The notes beneath the pieces were generated by a model. That model made no database searches and was not told the DNA's origin. It was given only the letters and a program-made list of their open reading frames with translations. From the NCBI RefSeq assembly GCF_018449795.1, contig NZ_JAAVVE010000014.1, positions 1-64,000 on the forward strand: a stretch of DNA of 64,000 nt, in the 5' to 3' direction. Source of the stretch: Sphingomonas sp. dw_22. GTDB lineage: Bacteria > Pseudomonadota > Alphaproteobacteria > Sphingomonadales > Sphingomonadaceae. This document shows, piece after piece, positions 44,236 through 57,365 of the stretch (positions are counted from its first letter, which is position 1; each line of letters opens with the position of its first letter). Made by a program: the position numbers and the translations under genes.

Positions 44236-45690
44236 TCAGGCCGGGCCGTCCAGCACCTTTTGCACCGCTTCCGCCGCATCCGGCCGCGCGTGCAGGCCGA
44301 TCTTGCTGCGCCGCCACAGCACGTCCTCGGCCGTGCGCGCCCATTCGCGGTCGCGCATCCAGCGGACTTCCAGCTCGGTCAGCCCCGCGCCCAGATCGGC
44401 ACCCATGCCGGCTGCATCACTGACGCCCCGGAGCATTTCACCGAGCGATGCGCCATAGGCATGCGCCATGCGTCGCGATCGGTTCTCGCCCAGAAAGGGC
44501 CAGCGCGCGCGGACCTGGGCGAGATAATGGTCGAAGGCAGGGATCGCACCGCCCGGAAACACACGCGCGCGCGTCCGGGGCTCGGGCTCGATGGCAAGCG
44601 GCGGGCCGATCTTCTCCAGCGCTTCCTCGGCGAGCGCCCGCGCGGTGGTGATCTTGCCGCCGAACACCGACAATAGTGGCGGCCCCTCGGTGTCCAGCTC
44701 CAGGAAATAGTCGCGGGTGACGGACTGGGCCTTGGCCGCGCCGTCGTCGTGGAGCGGGCGGACGCCGGACCAGTCCCACACGATGTCGGCGGGCGTTATC
44801 TGACGCACGAAATAGCGGTTCACCGCGTCGCAGAGATAGTGCCGCTCCTCATCCGTGCAGCCCGCGTCCTCGGGCCGGTCGACGGGGATGTCGGTGGTGC
44901 CGATCTCGGTGAATGCGTCCTCATAGGGAATGGCGAAGACGATGCGGCGATCGGGCTGCTGGAGGATATAGGCGTGCTCGCCCTCGAACAATCGGGGCAC
45001 GACGATATGGCTGCCCTTGACCAGCCGGACCTGCGAATGGCTCGTGACGCCAAGGCTATCGAGTAGCGTTCGCACCCACGGGCCCGCCGCGTTGACCAGC
45101 CCGCGCGCCTCCACGGTGCGCCCGTCGGACAGTTCGGCGCGCCATTTCCCGTCCTCGCGCCGGGCCGAGAGCAAAGCGGTGCGCGTCGCGATCTCGGCAC
45201 CATGCGCGGCGGCATCCACGGCGTTGGCGAGGGTCAGGCGCGCATCGTCCACCCAGGCGTCCGAATAGACGAAGCCCGAATGGCTGGCGGCGAGCGGATC
45301 GGTGAAGACGGCGTCGCGCCGCCGCAGGCTGCGCGAGCGGGGCAGCGAGGACCGGCCCGAAAGCAGATCATAGAGGTACAGCCCGATCCGCACCATCCAC
45401 CAGGGCCGCACCGCATGGGCATGGGGCAGCACGAAGGTCATCGGGCGGATCAGGTGCGGCGCGGCCGAAAGCAGCCGCTCGCGCTCGTGCAGCGCCTCGC
45501 GCACCAGGCGGAACTCATAGGTCTCCAGATAGCGCAGCCCGCCATGGATCAGCTTGGTCGATGCCGAGGAGGTGTGGCTGGCAAGGTCGTCCTTCTCGAC
45601 CAGCAGCACCTTCAGGCCGTTCAGCGATGCTTCGCGGGCGATCGCGCAGCCATTGATGCCGCCGCCGACGATGAGGAGGTCATATGCCAC
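44236..45690 (-). CDS. glpD: Glycerol-3-phosphate dehydrogenase (FAD-dependent)
   Basis: The 484-aa membrane-associated flavoprotein oxidises glycerol-3-phosphate to DHAP and passes electrons to quinone. It has the FAD motif YDLLIVGGGINGCAIAREA, then VEKDDLASHTSSASTKLIHGGLRYLE and GLVNAAGPWVRTLLD. The start is GTG 45690, giving the canonical AYDLLIVGG start; it is divergent from rnr, 55 bases away. Confidence 0.94.
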   Translation of the reverse strand: MAYDLLIVGGGINGCAIAREASLNGLKVLLVEKDDLASHTSSASTKLIHGGLRYLETYEFRLVREALHERERLLSAAPHLIRPMTFVLPHAHAVRPWWMVRIGLYLYDLLSGRSSLPRSRSLRRRDAVFTDPLAASHSGFVYSDAWVDDARLTLANAVDAAAHGAEIATRTALLSARREDGKWRAELSDGRTVEARGLVNAAGPWVRTLLDSLGVTSHSQVRLVKGSHIVVPRLFEGEHAYILQQPDRRIVFAIPYEDAFTEIGTTDIPVDRPEDAGCTDEERHYLCDAVNRYFVRQITPADIVWDWSGVRPLHDDGAAKAQSVTRDYFLELDTEGPPLLSVFGGKITTARALAEEALEKIGPPLAIEPEPRTRARVFPGGAIPAFDHYLAQVRARWPFLGENRSRRMAHAYGASLGEMLRGVSDAAGMGADLGAGLTELEVRWMRDREWARTAEDVLWRRSKIGLHARPDAAEAVQKVLDGPA

Positions 45691-45745
45691 GCCACCCAAG
45701 TTACGGAGTTGGTTTGGCGGCGACGAGTCCTTATGTTCGGACTCA

Positions 45746-48025
45746 ATGACAAAAAGCAAACCCAAGCCGGGGCTGCCGACGCGGCAGCAGATCATCGATT
45801 TCATCACATCGTCCGCCACACCCGCAGGCAAGCGCGAGATCGCCAAGGCGTTCGGCCTGCACGCGCAGGACAAGATCGCGCTGAAGGCGCTGCTCAAGGA
45901 CATGAGCGACGAAGGGCTGATCGATTCGGCCCCCGGCCGCGCCTTCCACAAGATGGGCGGGCTGCCCAAGGTCACCGTGCTGCGCGTCACCGACGCCGAT
46001 GGCGACACCACCTGGGCGGTGCCCGAGCGCTGGGAGGCGGAGGGCGTGCCCGTGCCGAGGATCCGCGTCCGCGAACGCGGCAAGCGCGATCCGCTGGGGC
46101 CGGGCGACCGCATCCTCGCGCGCACCGAAGAGGCCGGCAACGGCTGGATCGCGCATCCGATGAAGAAGCTCGCACGCGGCGAGGAGCAGATGCTCGGCGT
46201 GGTCAAGGAAGAGGGCGGGCGGCTCTATCTCCAGGGCGTCGAGAAGAAGGAGCGCCACAGCTATCCCATTTCCGATCGCGGCGGTGCCGAACCGGGCGAT
46301 CTGGTGCTCGCGGAAAAGGCCGGGCGCCCGCCGCGGATCTTCGCGCGCGTCACCGAGCGATTGGGCGATCCGTTCGCGCCGCGCAGCTTCTCGCTGATCG
46401 CCATCCATCGCCACTCCATTCCCAACGTCTTCTCCGACGAACTGATCGAGGAGGCCGAGCGCGTCTCGAAACAGGCGCTCGGCAAGCGCGAGGATCTGCG
46501 GCATCTGCCGATCGTCGCGATCGATCCGGCCGACGCGCGCGACCATGACGACGCGGTCTGGGCCGCGCCCGACGATGATCCCCAGAACGAAGGCGGCTGG
46601 AAGGCCGTGGTCGCGATCGCCGACGTCAGCTTCTATGTCCGCCCCGGATCGCAGCTCGACCGTGAAGCCCGCAAGCGCGGCAATTCGGTCTATTTTCCCG
46701 ATCGCGTCGTGCCGATGCTGCCGGAGATCCTCTCGGCCGAGGTCTGCTCGCTCAAGGAAGGTGAGGACCGCGCGGCGCTCGCCTGTCATTTGCAGGTGGG
46801 GAAGAATGGCGAACTGAGGAACTGGCGTTTCACCCGCGCGGTGGTGAGCATCGCGGCGAACATCGCCTATGAGGATGCGCAGACGATCATCGACGGGCGG
46901 GCTTCGGAACGCCCGATGCTGGACGACGCGCTTCGCGTTGGGACGGACAAGCGCGCGGCGGTCGAAGCCGCGCTGAAACCCCTTTGGGATTGCTGGAAGG
47001 CGCTCAACAAGGCCCGCGAGAAGCGCGAGCCGCTGGACCTGGACCTGCCCGAGCGGCGGATCATGCTCGACGAGCTGGGCCGCATCCTCTCGGTCGCCCC
47101 GCGCGAGCGGCTCGACGCGCACAAGCTGATCGAGGACTATATGATCGCTGCGAACGTCGCCGCCGCCAAGGCGCTGGAGGCCAAGAAGGCACCGGTGATG
47201 TACCGCATCCACGAGCCGCCGAGCCGCGAGAAGCTGGTCGCGCTCAAGGACTATCTCAAGACCTTCGAGCTGGAGTTCGCACTGGGCCAGGTGATCCGCC
47301 CGGCCACCTTCAACCATATCCTTGGCAAGATCGGCGAGGCGGACTTCCGCGAGGAAGTGATGACCCAGGTGCTGCGCACCCAGACCCAGGCCTATTACGG
47401 GCCGCAGAATGCCGGCCATTTCGGCCTCGCGCTCGGCAGCTACGCGCATTTCACCTCGCCCATCCGGCGCTATTCGGACCTGATCGTCCACCGATCGCTG
47501 ACCGAGGCGTACAAGCTCGGCCCTGGCGGGCTCACGCCCGAGGAGGCGGGATCGATGGAGCGGATCGGCGAGAGCATCAGCCAGCTCGAGCGCCGCGCGA
47601 TGGAGGCCGAGCGCGAGACGATCGACCGCTATGTCGCCGCCTATCTCGCCAATCATGTCGGCGAGGTGATGGAGGCGCGGATCACCGGCGTCCAGAATTT
47701 CGGCTTCTTCGCGACGATCGACGGCATCGGCGGCGACGGGCTGGTGCCGGTGCGCGATCTGGGCACCGAATATTTCCGCTATGACGAAGCCAGCCAGCGG
47801 CTGGTCGGCGAGGATAGCGGCCAGTTCTTCGCGCTCGGCCAGCGGCTGCCGCTCCGGCTGGTCGAGGCCAATCCCATTTCGGGCGCGCTGCGTTACGAGT
47901 TGCCCGACGGCAAGGGTTCGGCCGGCGGCGGCGATGGCGAGCGGCGCGGCAAGGGCGGCCCGAAGCGCGTCATCAAGCATCGCGGCCGGCCGGCGAACAT
48001 CCGCCACCAGGGCCGGAAGCGCTGA
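45746..48025 (+). CDS. rnr: Ribonuclease R
   Basis: This 759-aa 3'-5' exoribonuclease degrades structured RNA. Order: N-terminal winged-helix, cold-shock domains, RNB catalytic domain with DARDHDDAVW and the HFTSPIRRYSDLIVHR active-site segment, S1 domain (GEVMEARITGVQNFGFFAT) and a basic K/R/G-rich tail. The length is usual for RNase R. ATG 45746 is used; the longer upstream frame overlaps glpD. Confidence 0.96.
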   Translation: MTKSKPKPGLPTRQQIIDFITSSATPAGKREIAKAFGLHAQDKIALKALLKDMSDEGLIDSAPGRAFHKMGGLPKVTVLRVTDADGDTTWAVPERWEAEGVPVPRIRVRERGKRDPLGPGDRILARTEEAGNGWIAHPMKKLARGEEQMLGVVKEEGGRLYLQGVEKKERHSYPISDRGGAEPGDLVLAEKAGRPPRIFARVTERLGDPFAPRSFSLIAIHRHSIPNVFSDELIEEAERVSKQALGKREDLRHLPIVAIDPADARDHDDAVWAAPDDDPQNEGGWKAVVAIADVSFYVRPGSQLDREARKRGNSVYFPDRVVPMLPEILSAEVCSLKEGEDRAALACHLQVGKNGELRNWRFTRAVVSIAANIAYEDAQTIIDGRASERPMLDDALRVGTDKRAAVEAALKPLWDCWKALNKAREKREPLDLDLPERRIMLDELGRILSVAPRERLDAHKLIEDYMIAANVAAAKALEAKKAPVMYRIHEPPSREKLVALKDYLKTFELEFALGQVIRPATFNHILGKIGEADFREEVMTQVLRTQTQAYYGPQNAGHFGLALGSYAHFTSPIRRYSDLIVHRSLTEAYKLGPGGLTPEEAGSMERIGESISQLERRAMEAERETIDRYVAAYLANHVGEVMEARITGVQNFGFFATIDGIGGDGLVPVRDLGTEYFRYDEASQRLVGEDSGQFFALGQRLPLRLVEANPISGALRYELPDGKGSAGGGDGERRGKGGPKRVIKHRGRPANIRHQGRKR

Positions 48026-48045
48026 GGCAGGAGCCGCGGTTCGAT

Positions 48046-48357
48046 ATGGCAGCGGAAACCAAAGTCGTTCCGATCTCGGTAGCGCGGGCGCGGCGGCGGA
48101 TCGCCGATCATTTCTATGCGCTGCAGGCGTTCGAGCCCGGGAAAGCGATCGAGTTCGCGCCGCAATCGCCCGCGGAGCTGCGCGAGTTCGATCGGCTGCG
48201 CGCCGATGGCATTATCCGCCAGCAGGTGCCCGGCCATTACTGGTTCGATCTCGATATCCACCAGGCCGCGAAAAAGCGCCGGGGCCGGCGCATCCTGCCG
48301 ATCATCGCGGCGGCGCTGCTCGTTCTCGTTTGGGCATGGGCATTATTCTATCGCTGA
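48046..48357 (+). CDS. Hypothetical protein with C-terminal membrane anchor
   Basis: The 103-aa protein has a soluble ~75-residue part and a C-terminal helix LPIIAAALLVLVWAWALFY preceded by KKRRGRR. I do not recognise the family. It starts 20 bases after rnr on the same strand and may be co-transcribed; it faces the saccharopine-dehydrogenase-like gene. Confidence 0.75.
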   Translation: MAAETKVVPISVARARRRIADHFYALQAFEPGKAIEFAPQSPAELREFDRLRADGIIRQQVPGHYWFDLDIHQAAKKRRGRRILPIIAAALLVLVWAWALFYR

Positions 48358-48366
48358 CGGTGCCGG

Positions 48367-49527
48367 TCACTCGACGGTGAAGGTCAGCCCCGCATGGGCC
48401 TCCAGCCGCTTCTTCAGCGCCTCGGGCATCAGCGCGCCGGCGGTCCAGATACCGCCTTCGCCCTGCACGTCGCGCAGCAGGCAGAGCGCGCTTTCGGCGA
48501 TCATCTTGGCTGTAGATCCATAGCCGGGATCCTTGTCCCCCTTCACGCTGGCGCGTACGCTCGCGCCGTCGGGCATCTCGGCGACGAACAGCACGTCGTA
48601 ATGGCCGGCGTCGCGCTCCTCCTTGCTGGGGCCTTCGCCCGGCGCCGGCCCCTTGTCGGCGGCCATCGGATTGAACTTCGCCAGCGCCTCGGCCGCCGCC
48701 TTGCCGATCTCGCCCAGACCGGGGACGACGATCATTTCGTCATATTGGAAATCGGCGCCATAGGGATGCCCGGCCAGGAAATTGCTGCGGTGGACGTTCT
48801 TGGTGTTGATCACCGCCATCATGAACGGCGCGACCCACGCATCGACCGCCGCGTCATGATGCGGGACCATGCCGTTCGGCTGGTGCGGCCCCTCGAATCC
48901 GGGCGCGAGCGCGAAGGGATCGACCATCAGCTTGAGGATCGAAGGATCCCTGGCGGCCGCCGCCATCGAAGCCTTGCCGCTGGCGAAGGTGCCGCCCGAC
49001 ATGGTGCCCTTCATCGCCCGGATGCGGCCCTTCACGCGCGGCGCGGGCTTGCCGAAGCGCTTCTTCGCCTCCTCCTCGACGAACCAGACGCCCAGATCGA
49101 ACGGAATCGAATCGAAGCCGCAGGAAAAGACGATGCGCGCGCCGCTCGCCTTGGCGGCGGCATCATATTTGGCGATCATCTGCGCCATCCAGGCGGGCTC
49201 GCCGCACAAGTCGACATAGGCGGTGCCGGTCTCGGCGCAGGCGGCCAGCAGCGGCTCGCCATGGAGCTGATAGGGGCCGACCGTGGTGATGACCACCGTG
49301 GCGCGGGCGGCCATCGCCTTCAGGGCGGCGGGGTCGTCGGCATTGGCGGTGAGCAGCGGCGTGGCAGCGGGGGCGCCGATCGCGTCGCGGACTTCCTCCA
49401 GCTTGGTCAGCGAACGGCCCGCCATCGCCCATTTCAGGTCGGGATAATGCTCGGTGAGATATTCGGCGACCAGGCGGCCGGTGAAGCCGGTCGCGCCATA
49501 GACGATGATGTCGAACTCGCGGGCCAT
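48367..49527 (-). CDS. Saccharopine dehydrogenase-like / trans-acting enoyl reductase-like protein
   Basis: The 386-aa protein has the NADP-binding DIIVYGATGFTGRLVAEYL at the N-terminus and the CGEPAWMAQMI and FSCGFDSIPFDLG segments that mark the saccharopine dehydrogenase NADP-binding/enoyl reductase family. In actinobacteria relatives act in lipid synthesis; the role here is unknown. It is transcribed alone. Confidence 0.82.
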   Translation of the reverse strand: MAREFDIIVYGATGFTGRLVAEYLTEHYPDLKWAMAGRSLTKLEEVRDAIGAPAATPLLTANADDPAALKAMAARATVVITTVGPYQLHGEPLLAACAETGTAYVDLCGEPAWMAQMIAKYDAAAKASGARIVFSCGFDSIPFDLGVWFVEEEAKKRFGKPAPRVKGRIRAMKGTMSGGTFASGKASMAAAARDPSILKLMVDPFALAPGFEGPHQPNGMVPHHDAAVDAWVAPFMMAVINTKNVHRSNFLAGHPYGADFQYDEMIVVPGLGEIGKAAAEALAKFNPMAADKGPAPGEGPSKEERDAGHYDVLFVAEMPDGASVRASVKGDKDPGYGSTAKMIAESALCLLRDVQGEGGIWTAGALMPEALKKRLEAHAGLTFTVE

Positions 49528-50573
49528 CCTGCTCTCCTCACCGGCATACCGAATCTTCTAATTACGGCGGAGTGAAGCAGATGTGGCGCGGAATGGGAAG
49601 CGTTTCGCGCATCGGGAATCGTGTCCGCGCCGCCGCTGCCCGCGCGAATCCCTCTATAACAGGGCATGAGCCCGACGAAGGCGCCCGTACAGCAGGAGCA
49701 TGCGAGAATGACATTCGGCAGTTTCATCGAACCTGATAAGGAAGCGCAGGATATCCAGAACCTGGCCGAGCAGATGGGTATCACGATCTATTCGGGCTAT
49801 CGAGCGCTGCGCGAGGCGCAGTCCTTTGCGGGGGAGAACAGAATCTTTGACCGGATCGTCGAGCGCCTGAAGGGGCTGAATCTCCAATATGAGGACCAGT
49901 GCTCGTCCCGCTATTATTTCGACGTCGTCCGCACGTTGCGCGACCTTAACGGCCAGTTCGACCGGGTGGTGGAAGTGGGCGTGTTCATGGGCGGGGCGAC
50001 TTCGTTCCTCACCGGCTGCATCGAGCCGTTCGACTTCGATCTCGATTTGGTCGACGTTCACCCTGCGTTCCTGCGCTTTGCCTATGAGCGCGTGCGGCGC
50101 ATGTACCCTGAATCGGCGAAGCGCATCCGCCTGTTCCATGGCGACCTGCCCAGCTATGTGCGCCACGTGCTGATGCACGAGCAGGATCACCGCTATGTGA
50201 TCCATCATGACGGCTCGCACAGCTTCGATCAGGTTGTGAAGGACATGGCCTCGCTCTATTATGTGCAAAAGAGCATCTTCGCGGTGATTGCGCAGGATAC
50301 CCATCTGCGCGGCACGGCTAAGCATATGAACTTCGTCGACATGGCGCTCTACGCGGTGTTCGGGACCGACCTGAAATATGCTCCCATCGGCTCCAGCTAT
50401 CCCGAGCATCATGGGCTGACGACGCCCAACCAGTATCAGGGCAATTATTTTATGCCGAATGCGCCGGAGGGCATCGTGTTGCCGATGGCGGCGAACAGCT
50501 TCCGCTATCCGCATCCCGCCCTTCCCATCGACGATTTCCTGCCACCGGAACTGCCGGCGGCCGCCGCTCCGGC

Positions 50574-52352
<1,779 letters not shown>

Positions 52353-52553
52353 GAACCGCGACCTAGCGCGGTTCGCGGGGCAGGGGAACCTCCGGCGGTG
52401 CGCTTGGGGCGGGACTTCGATCCGCGGCGTCCCAAATCCTCGTTCGCCGTCTCAAATCAGCAATGCTTCCTCGTTGCGGTGCACAACGGCGGCGTCTATA
52501 TAGAAAAGTCGGTATCCCCCGCCGTTTCACAGAGGGGCGACGGAAGGGACGCA

Positions 52554-53786
52554 ATGCTTTACGACGCATATGAGATCCAGCGATCGATGCTGGCCGGTGC
52601 CAGCGCGATGGCCAATTTCAGCGCCGGATTGCTCAACAATCCCGCCAATCCCTTCGCCTATTTCGGCGGCGGCCCCGTGGCCGCGTCGGCGCTGGAAGTG
52701 TTCGCCCATGCCTCGGCGCCGCGCGGCAAGCCCGAATTCGCGCTCGACCATACCGAGATCGACGGCAAGCTGATCGATGTCCATGAGGAGATCGTGCTCC
52801 GGAAACCCTTCGGCCAGCTCAAGCGCTTCGTGCGCGGCGGCGTGGAGGGTGGCCCGAAGCTGCTGATCGTCGCACCGATGTCCGGCCATTATGCCACGCT
52901 GCTGCGCGGCACGGTCGAGCGGATGCTGCCCTTCGCCGACGTCTATATCACCGACTGGCGCGACGCGAAGCAGGTGCCTTTGTCCGACGGCCGCTTCGAC
53001 CTGGACGATTATGTCGATTATCTGGTCGAGTATCTGGCGCATATCGGCGCGGAAGGCGCCTCCCGGCCGCACATGCTGGCGGTGTGCCAGCCCTCGGTGC
53101 CCTGCTATGCCGCCGCGGCGCTGATGAGCGTGGACAAGCATCCCAATCGTCCCGCCACGCTGACGATGATGGGCGGCCCGATCGACACGCGCGAGGCGCC
53201 GACCGCGGTCAACACGCTGGCGACCGAGCGGCCGCATTCGTGGTTCGAGCAGAATGTGATTGCGACGATCCCGATGACGTATCCGGGCGCGGGGCGGAAG
53301 GTCTATCCCGGCTTCCTGCAGCTTGCCGGCTTCATGACGATGAACCTGGGCAACCACATGATCTCGCACTGGGAGATGTTCAAGCATCTCGTCCAGGGCG
53401 ACGACGAGGGTGCCGAATCGACGATGAAATTCTACGAGGAATATCGCTCGGTCTGCGACATGACCGCCGAATTCTATCTCCAGACGATCGACACGGTGTT
53501 CCAGGCGCATGCGCTGCCGAAGCGCGAGATGACGCATCGCGGGCGGCTGGTCGATCCTTCGGCGATCACCGATATCGCGATCCTGGCGATCGAGGGCGAG
53601 CGCGACGACATCTCCGGCATCGGCCAGACCAAGGCCGCGCTGACCATCGCCGACAAGCTGCCCGAGGCGCTGAAGCATTATCACCTGGCCCCGGCGGTGG
53701 GCCATTACGGCATCTTCAACGGCTCCAAATGGCGCACCCGCATCGCGCCGGTGGTGGAGCAGTGGATCACCGCGCATAGCGGGTGA
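52554..53786 (+). CDS. phaZ: Intracellular polyhydroxyalkanoate depolymerase
   Basis: The 410-aa enzyme mobilises stored PHB/PHA granules. It begins MLYDAYEIQRSML, as intracellular PhaZ proteins do, and has the nucleophile cysteine in LAVCQPSVPC instead of a serine lipase box. Asp is in GERDDISGIGQT and His in AVGHYGIFNG. ATG 52554 has ggaaggga upstream. It fits with the thiolase and MaoC hydratase downstream, though they are on the other strand. Confidence 0.93.
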   Translation: MLYDAYEIQRSMLAGASAMANFSAGLLNNPANPFAYFGGGPVAASALEVFAHASAPRGKPEFALDHTEIDGKLIDVHEEIVLRKPFGQLKRFVRGGVEGGPKLLIVAPMSGHYATLLRGTVERMLPFADVYITDWRDAKQVPLSDGRFDLDDYVDYLVEYLAHIGAEGASRPHMLAVCQPSVPCYAAAALMSVDKHPNRPATLTMMGGPIDTREAPTAVNTLATERPHSWFEQNVIATIPMTYPGAGRKVYPGFLQLAGFMTMNLGNHMISHWEMFKHLVQGDDEGAESTMKFYEEYRSVCDMTAEFYLQTIDTVFQAHALPKREMTHRGRLVDPSAITDIAILAIEGERDDISGIGQTKAALTIADKLPEALKHYHLAPAVGHYGIFNGSKWRTRIAPVVEQWITAHSG

Positions 53787-53810
53787 GAGGACGGCCGCGA
53801 AAGCTCCCAT

Positions 53811-53832
53811 CGTCACCCCGGCCGGGGTGACG
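53811..53832. repeat. 22-bp perfect palindrome between phaZ and the YkvA gene
   Basis: cgtcaccccgg/ccggggtgacg is a perfect palindrome with no loop, in the 68-base gap between two convergent genes. It resembles short REP-type palindromes in sphingomonad intergenic regions; a role as a transcription stop in both directions is possible. Confidence 0.75.
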
Positions 53833-53854
53833 GATTGAATATCCGTCCTGCCCC

Positions 53855-54223
<369 letters not shown>

Positions 54224-54270
54224 GGACGATGGATCGCCCGCCGGGCGGTTGCGGTCAATGGCCGTCCGCG

Positions 54271-55221
54271 TCAGGCGTTCCCGTGTGCCGCTGCGGCGCC
54301 GAGCAGTTCCAGGTCGTTGCGGTTGACCAGCGCGACCGGCACTTCGCCGAGCTGCCGGCGGAACGCGGCCTTGCCCTCCATGCGGCGGCGAAAGCCGGGG
54401 TCGACGAGGTGCGGATGCAGCGCGCGGCTGATGGCGCCGCTCAGGAACACGCCGTCCCAGGCGCCGAACGCCAGCGCGAGATCGCCGGCAAAGGCGCCGA
54501 GATGCTCGACGAACATGCGGACGACCGCAGCGCAGATGGGATCGCGGCCGATGCCACGCGTCACGTCCTCGGGCCGGGCGAGCCTGGTCCCGCCCGACAG
54601 CGCTTCATAGGCGAGGAGCAGACCCGGCGCGCTCAGCAGCGCCTCGACATCGAGCGCCAAGCCCTTGGCGGCGCAATATTGGGCGAAGGTTCGTTCGTCG
54701 GGCGTGGCCGGTGCGAAGGCCATATGGCCGGCCTCGCTCTGGACGGGCACGAGCCTGTCGCCATGGCTGACGAGCGCCGCGACGCCCAGGCCGGTGCCGC
54801 TGCCGATCACGACATAATTGCCGCCGGGCGCGACGGCGCCGGGCGCGGGGCCATGGAGCTGGGTGAAGGCGGATGCCGGCAACAGGGTGAGCGCCAGCGC
54901 ATTGGCGGCGCATTCGTTGAGCGCGCGCGGGCGGACGCGCAGCACCGCCTCGACGCCGGAGAGCGAGATGTACCAGCGGCTGCCGGTGAGGTTGATGAGG
55001 TCGCCCCGCGCCGCGCCGGCGACGGCAAGGACGCTCGGCAGGCGCGCATCCTGGAGGCCCAGGCCGCTCAGATAGGCGACGAGCGCGCTCGTGAAAGTGG
55101 GGTGTTCGGCGGTCAGGAACTTGCGCACGTCGCGCGGCGCCAGTCCCTCCTCGCCGCCGGTCAATCCGAACCGCACCGATTGGCGGCCGATATCGGCCAC
55201 CAGCGCCAGATCCTCGCCCAT
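54271..55221 (-). CDS. glk: Glucokinase
   Basis: The 316-aa sugar kinase phosphorylates glucose with ATP. It has the phosphate motif VADIGRQSVRFGL, the ATP site IGSGTGLGVAAL, the EAGHMAFAP sugar-binding motif and the late VFLSGAISRALHPHL. ATG 55221 has agagggg 9 bases upstream; a GTG at 55230 would put the site too near. It would supply glucose-6-phosphate, a precursor of EPS sugar nucleotides. Confidence 0.9.
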   Translation of the reverse strand: MGEDLALVADIGRQSVRFGLTGGEEGLAPRDVRKFLTAEHPTFTSALVAYLSGLGLQDARLPSVLAVAGAARGDLINLTGSRWYISLSGVEAVLRVRPRALNECAANALALTLLPASAFTQLHGPAPGAVAPGGNYVVIGSGTGLGVAALVSHGDRLVPVQSEAGHMAFAPATPDERTFAQYCAAKGLALDVEALLSAPGLLLAYEALSGGTRLARPEDVTRGIGRDPICAAVVRMFVEHLGAFAGDLALAFGAWDGVFLSGAISRALHPHLVDPGFRRRMEGKAAFRRQLGEVPVALVNRNDLELLGAAAAHGNA

Positions 55222-55426
55222 CCGGGGCACCCCCTCTTTGTGGCCCCGTTTTGGGAGCTCGGCCGCTGATATCGCTAACAGGGATTACCGAAGCAATAAC
55301 CCCGGGCGCGATTGGCAGCGATGTCGGAGGAAGCTAGCGCCGCGGGGTGGCTGCGCGCAAGTGAGAGGATTGGCAGTTACAGGGCAGGGCAGGGGGCGCC
55401 GGATCGACGCCCCCTGCCGCCATGCC

Positions 55427-56602
<1,176 letters not shown>

Positions 56603-56624
56603 GTTCTTTCTTCCTCTTCTTGTC

Positions 56625-56729
56625 TCCCCTCCCGTCTGTGGGAGGAGTTGGGGGAGGGCATCGCCGCTCCCGGTTCCTATTGAGGGTTCTACGGCCCCTC
56701 CCCTAATCCCTCCCGCAAGCGGGAGGGGA
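56625..56729. repeat. Imperfect double-hairpin repeat between MaoC and thiolase genes
   Basis: Two arms, 56625-56659 and 56694-56729, are imperfect inverted copies, and each contains its own GC-rich palindrome (ccctcccgcaagcgggaggg in the second). The architecture matches the element at 5781-5904 and both share the C4-T-C3 / G3-A-G4 core. It lies between two genes on the same strand. Confidence 0.75.
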
Positions 56730-56731
56730 AT

Positions 56732-57190
56732 TCAGACGTAGATCAGCGCTATCCATTCGGCGATCAGCGCGGGCTTTTCCTCGCCTTCGATCTCGAGCGT
56801 ATATTCCTGCACCTGTTCCCAGACACCCGGATGACGCTCGGTGAATTTCAACAGCTTGAAGCGGCTGCGGACGCGCTTACCGGAGCGGACGGGCGTGATG
56901 AAGCGGGTTTTGTTGCCGCCATAGTTCACGCCCATCTTCACGCCCTCGATCGCCGGGGCACCGGCGGTCTTCGCGAGCATCGGCATCAGCGAGAGCGTGA
57001 GGAAGCCGTGCGCGATCGTGCCGCCGAACGGCGTCTTCGCGGCAAGCTCGGGGTTCACATGGATGAACTGGTGATCGCCGGTCGCCTCGGCGAAGGTGTC
57101 GATCATCGTCTGGGTGACCTCGACCCAGTCCGATACGTGCTCGGTGCCGATGCTCTCGGCCATCTGCTGGACCGTGATCGTATCCGCCAA
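56732..57190 (-). CDS. MaoC-family (R)-hydratase / dehydratase
   Basis: The 152-aa hot-dog protein has the hydratase motif FIHVNPELAAKTPFGGTIAHGF with conserved Asp/His positions, ATGDHQFIH before it, and a C-terminal EWIALIYV. Such enzymes hydrate enoyl-CoA, often supplying PHA precursors. TTG 57190 has ggag 7 bases upstream and gives the family-typical ADTITVQQMAE start; ATG 57220 has no ribosome site. Confidence 0.85.
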   Translation of the reverse strand: MADTITVQQMAESIGTEHVSDWVEVTQTMIDTFAEATGDHQFIHVNPELAAKTPFGGTIAHGFLTLSLMPMLAKTAGAPAIEGVKMGVNYGGNKTRFITPVRSGKRVRSRFKLLKFTERHPGVWEQVQEYTLEIEGEEKPALIAEWIALIYV

Positions 57191-57365
57191 GACTATTCTC
57201 CGCCCGCTTTGCCGGCTCATCTAGTGACCCAGGCGGGCCTCCTGCAAGCCTCACCCAACCGGAAATTGGAAAATATCGCCTGACGTAGCGTTCTTCCCTT
57301 ACGCAAGCCAGGTCGGGGCACTCCATCAGCGAACCCGATATTCTAAAACCGGCGAATCGGGCAGT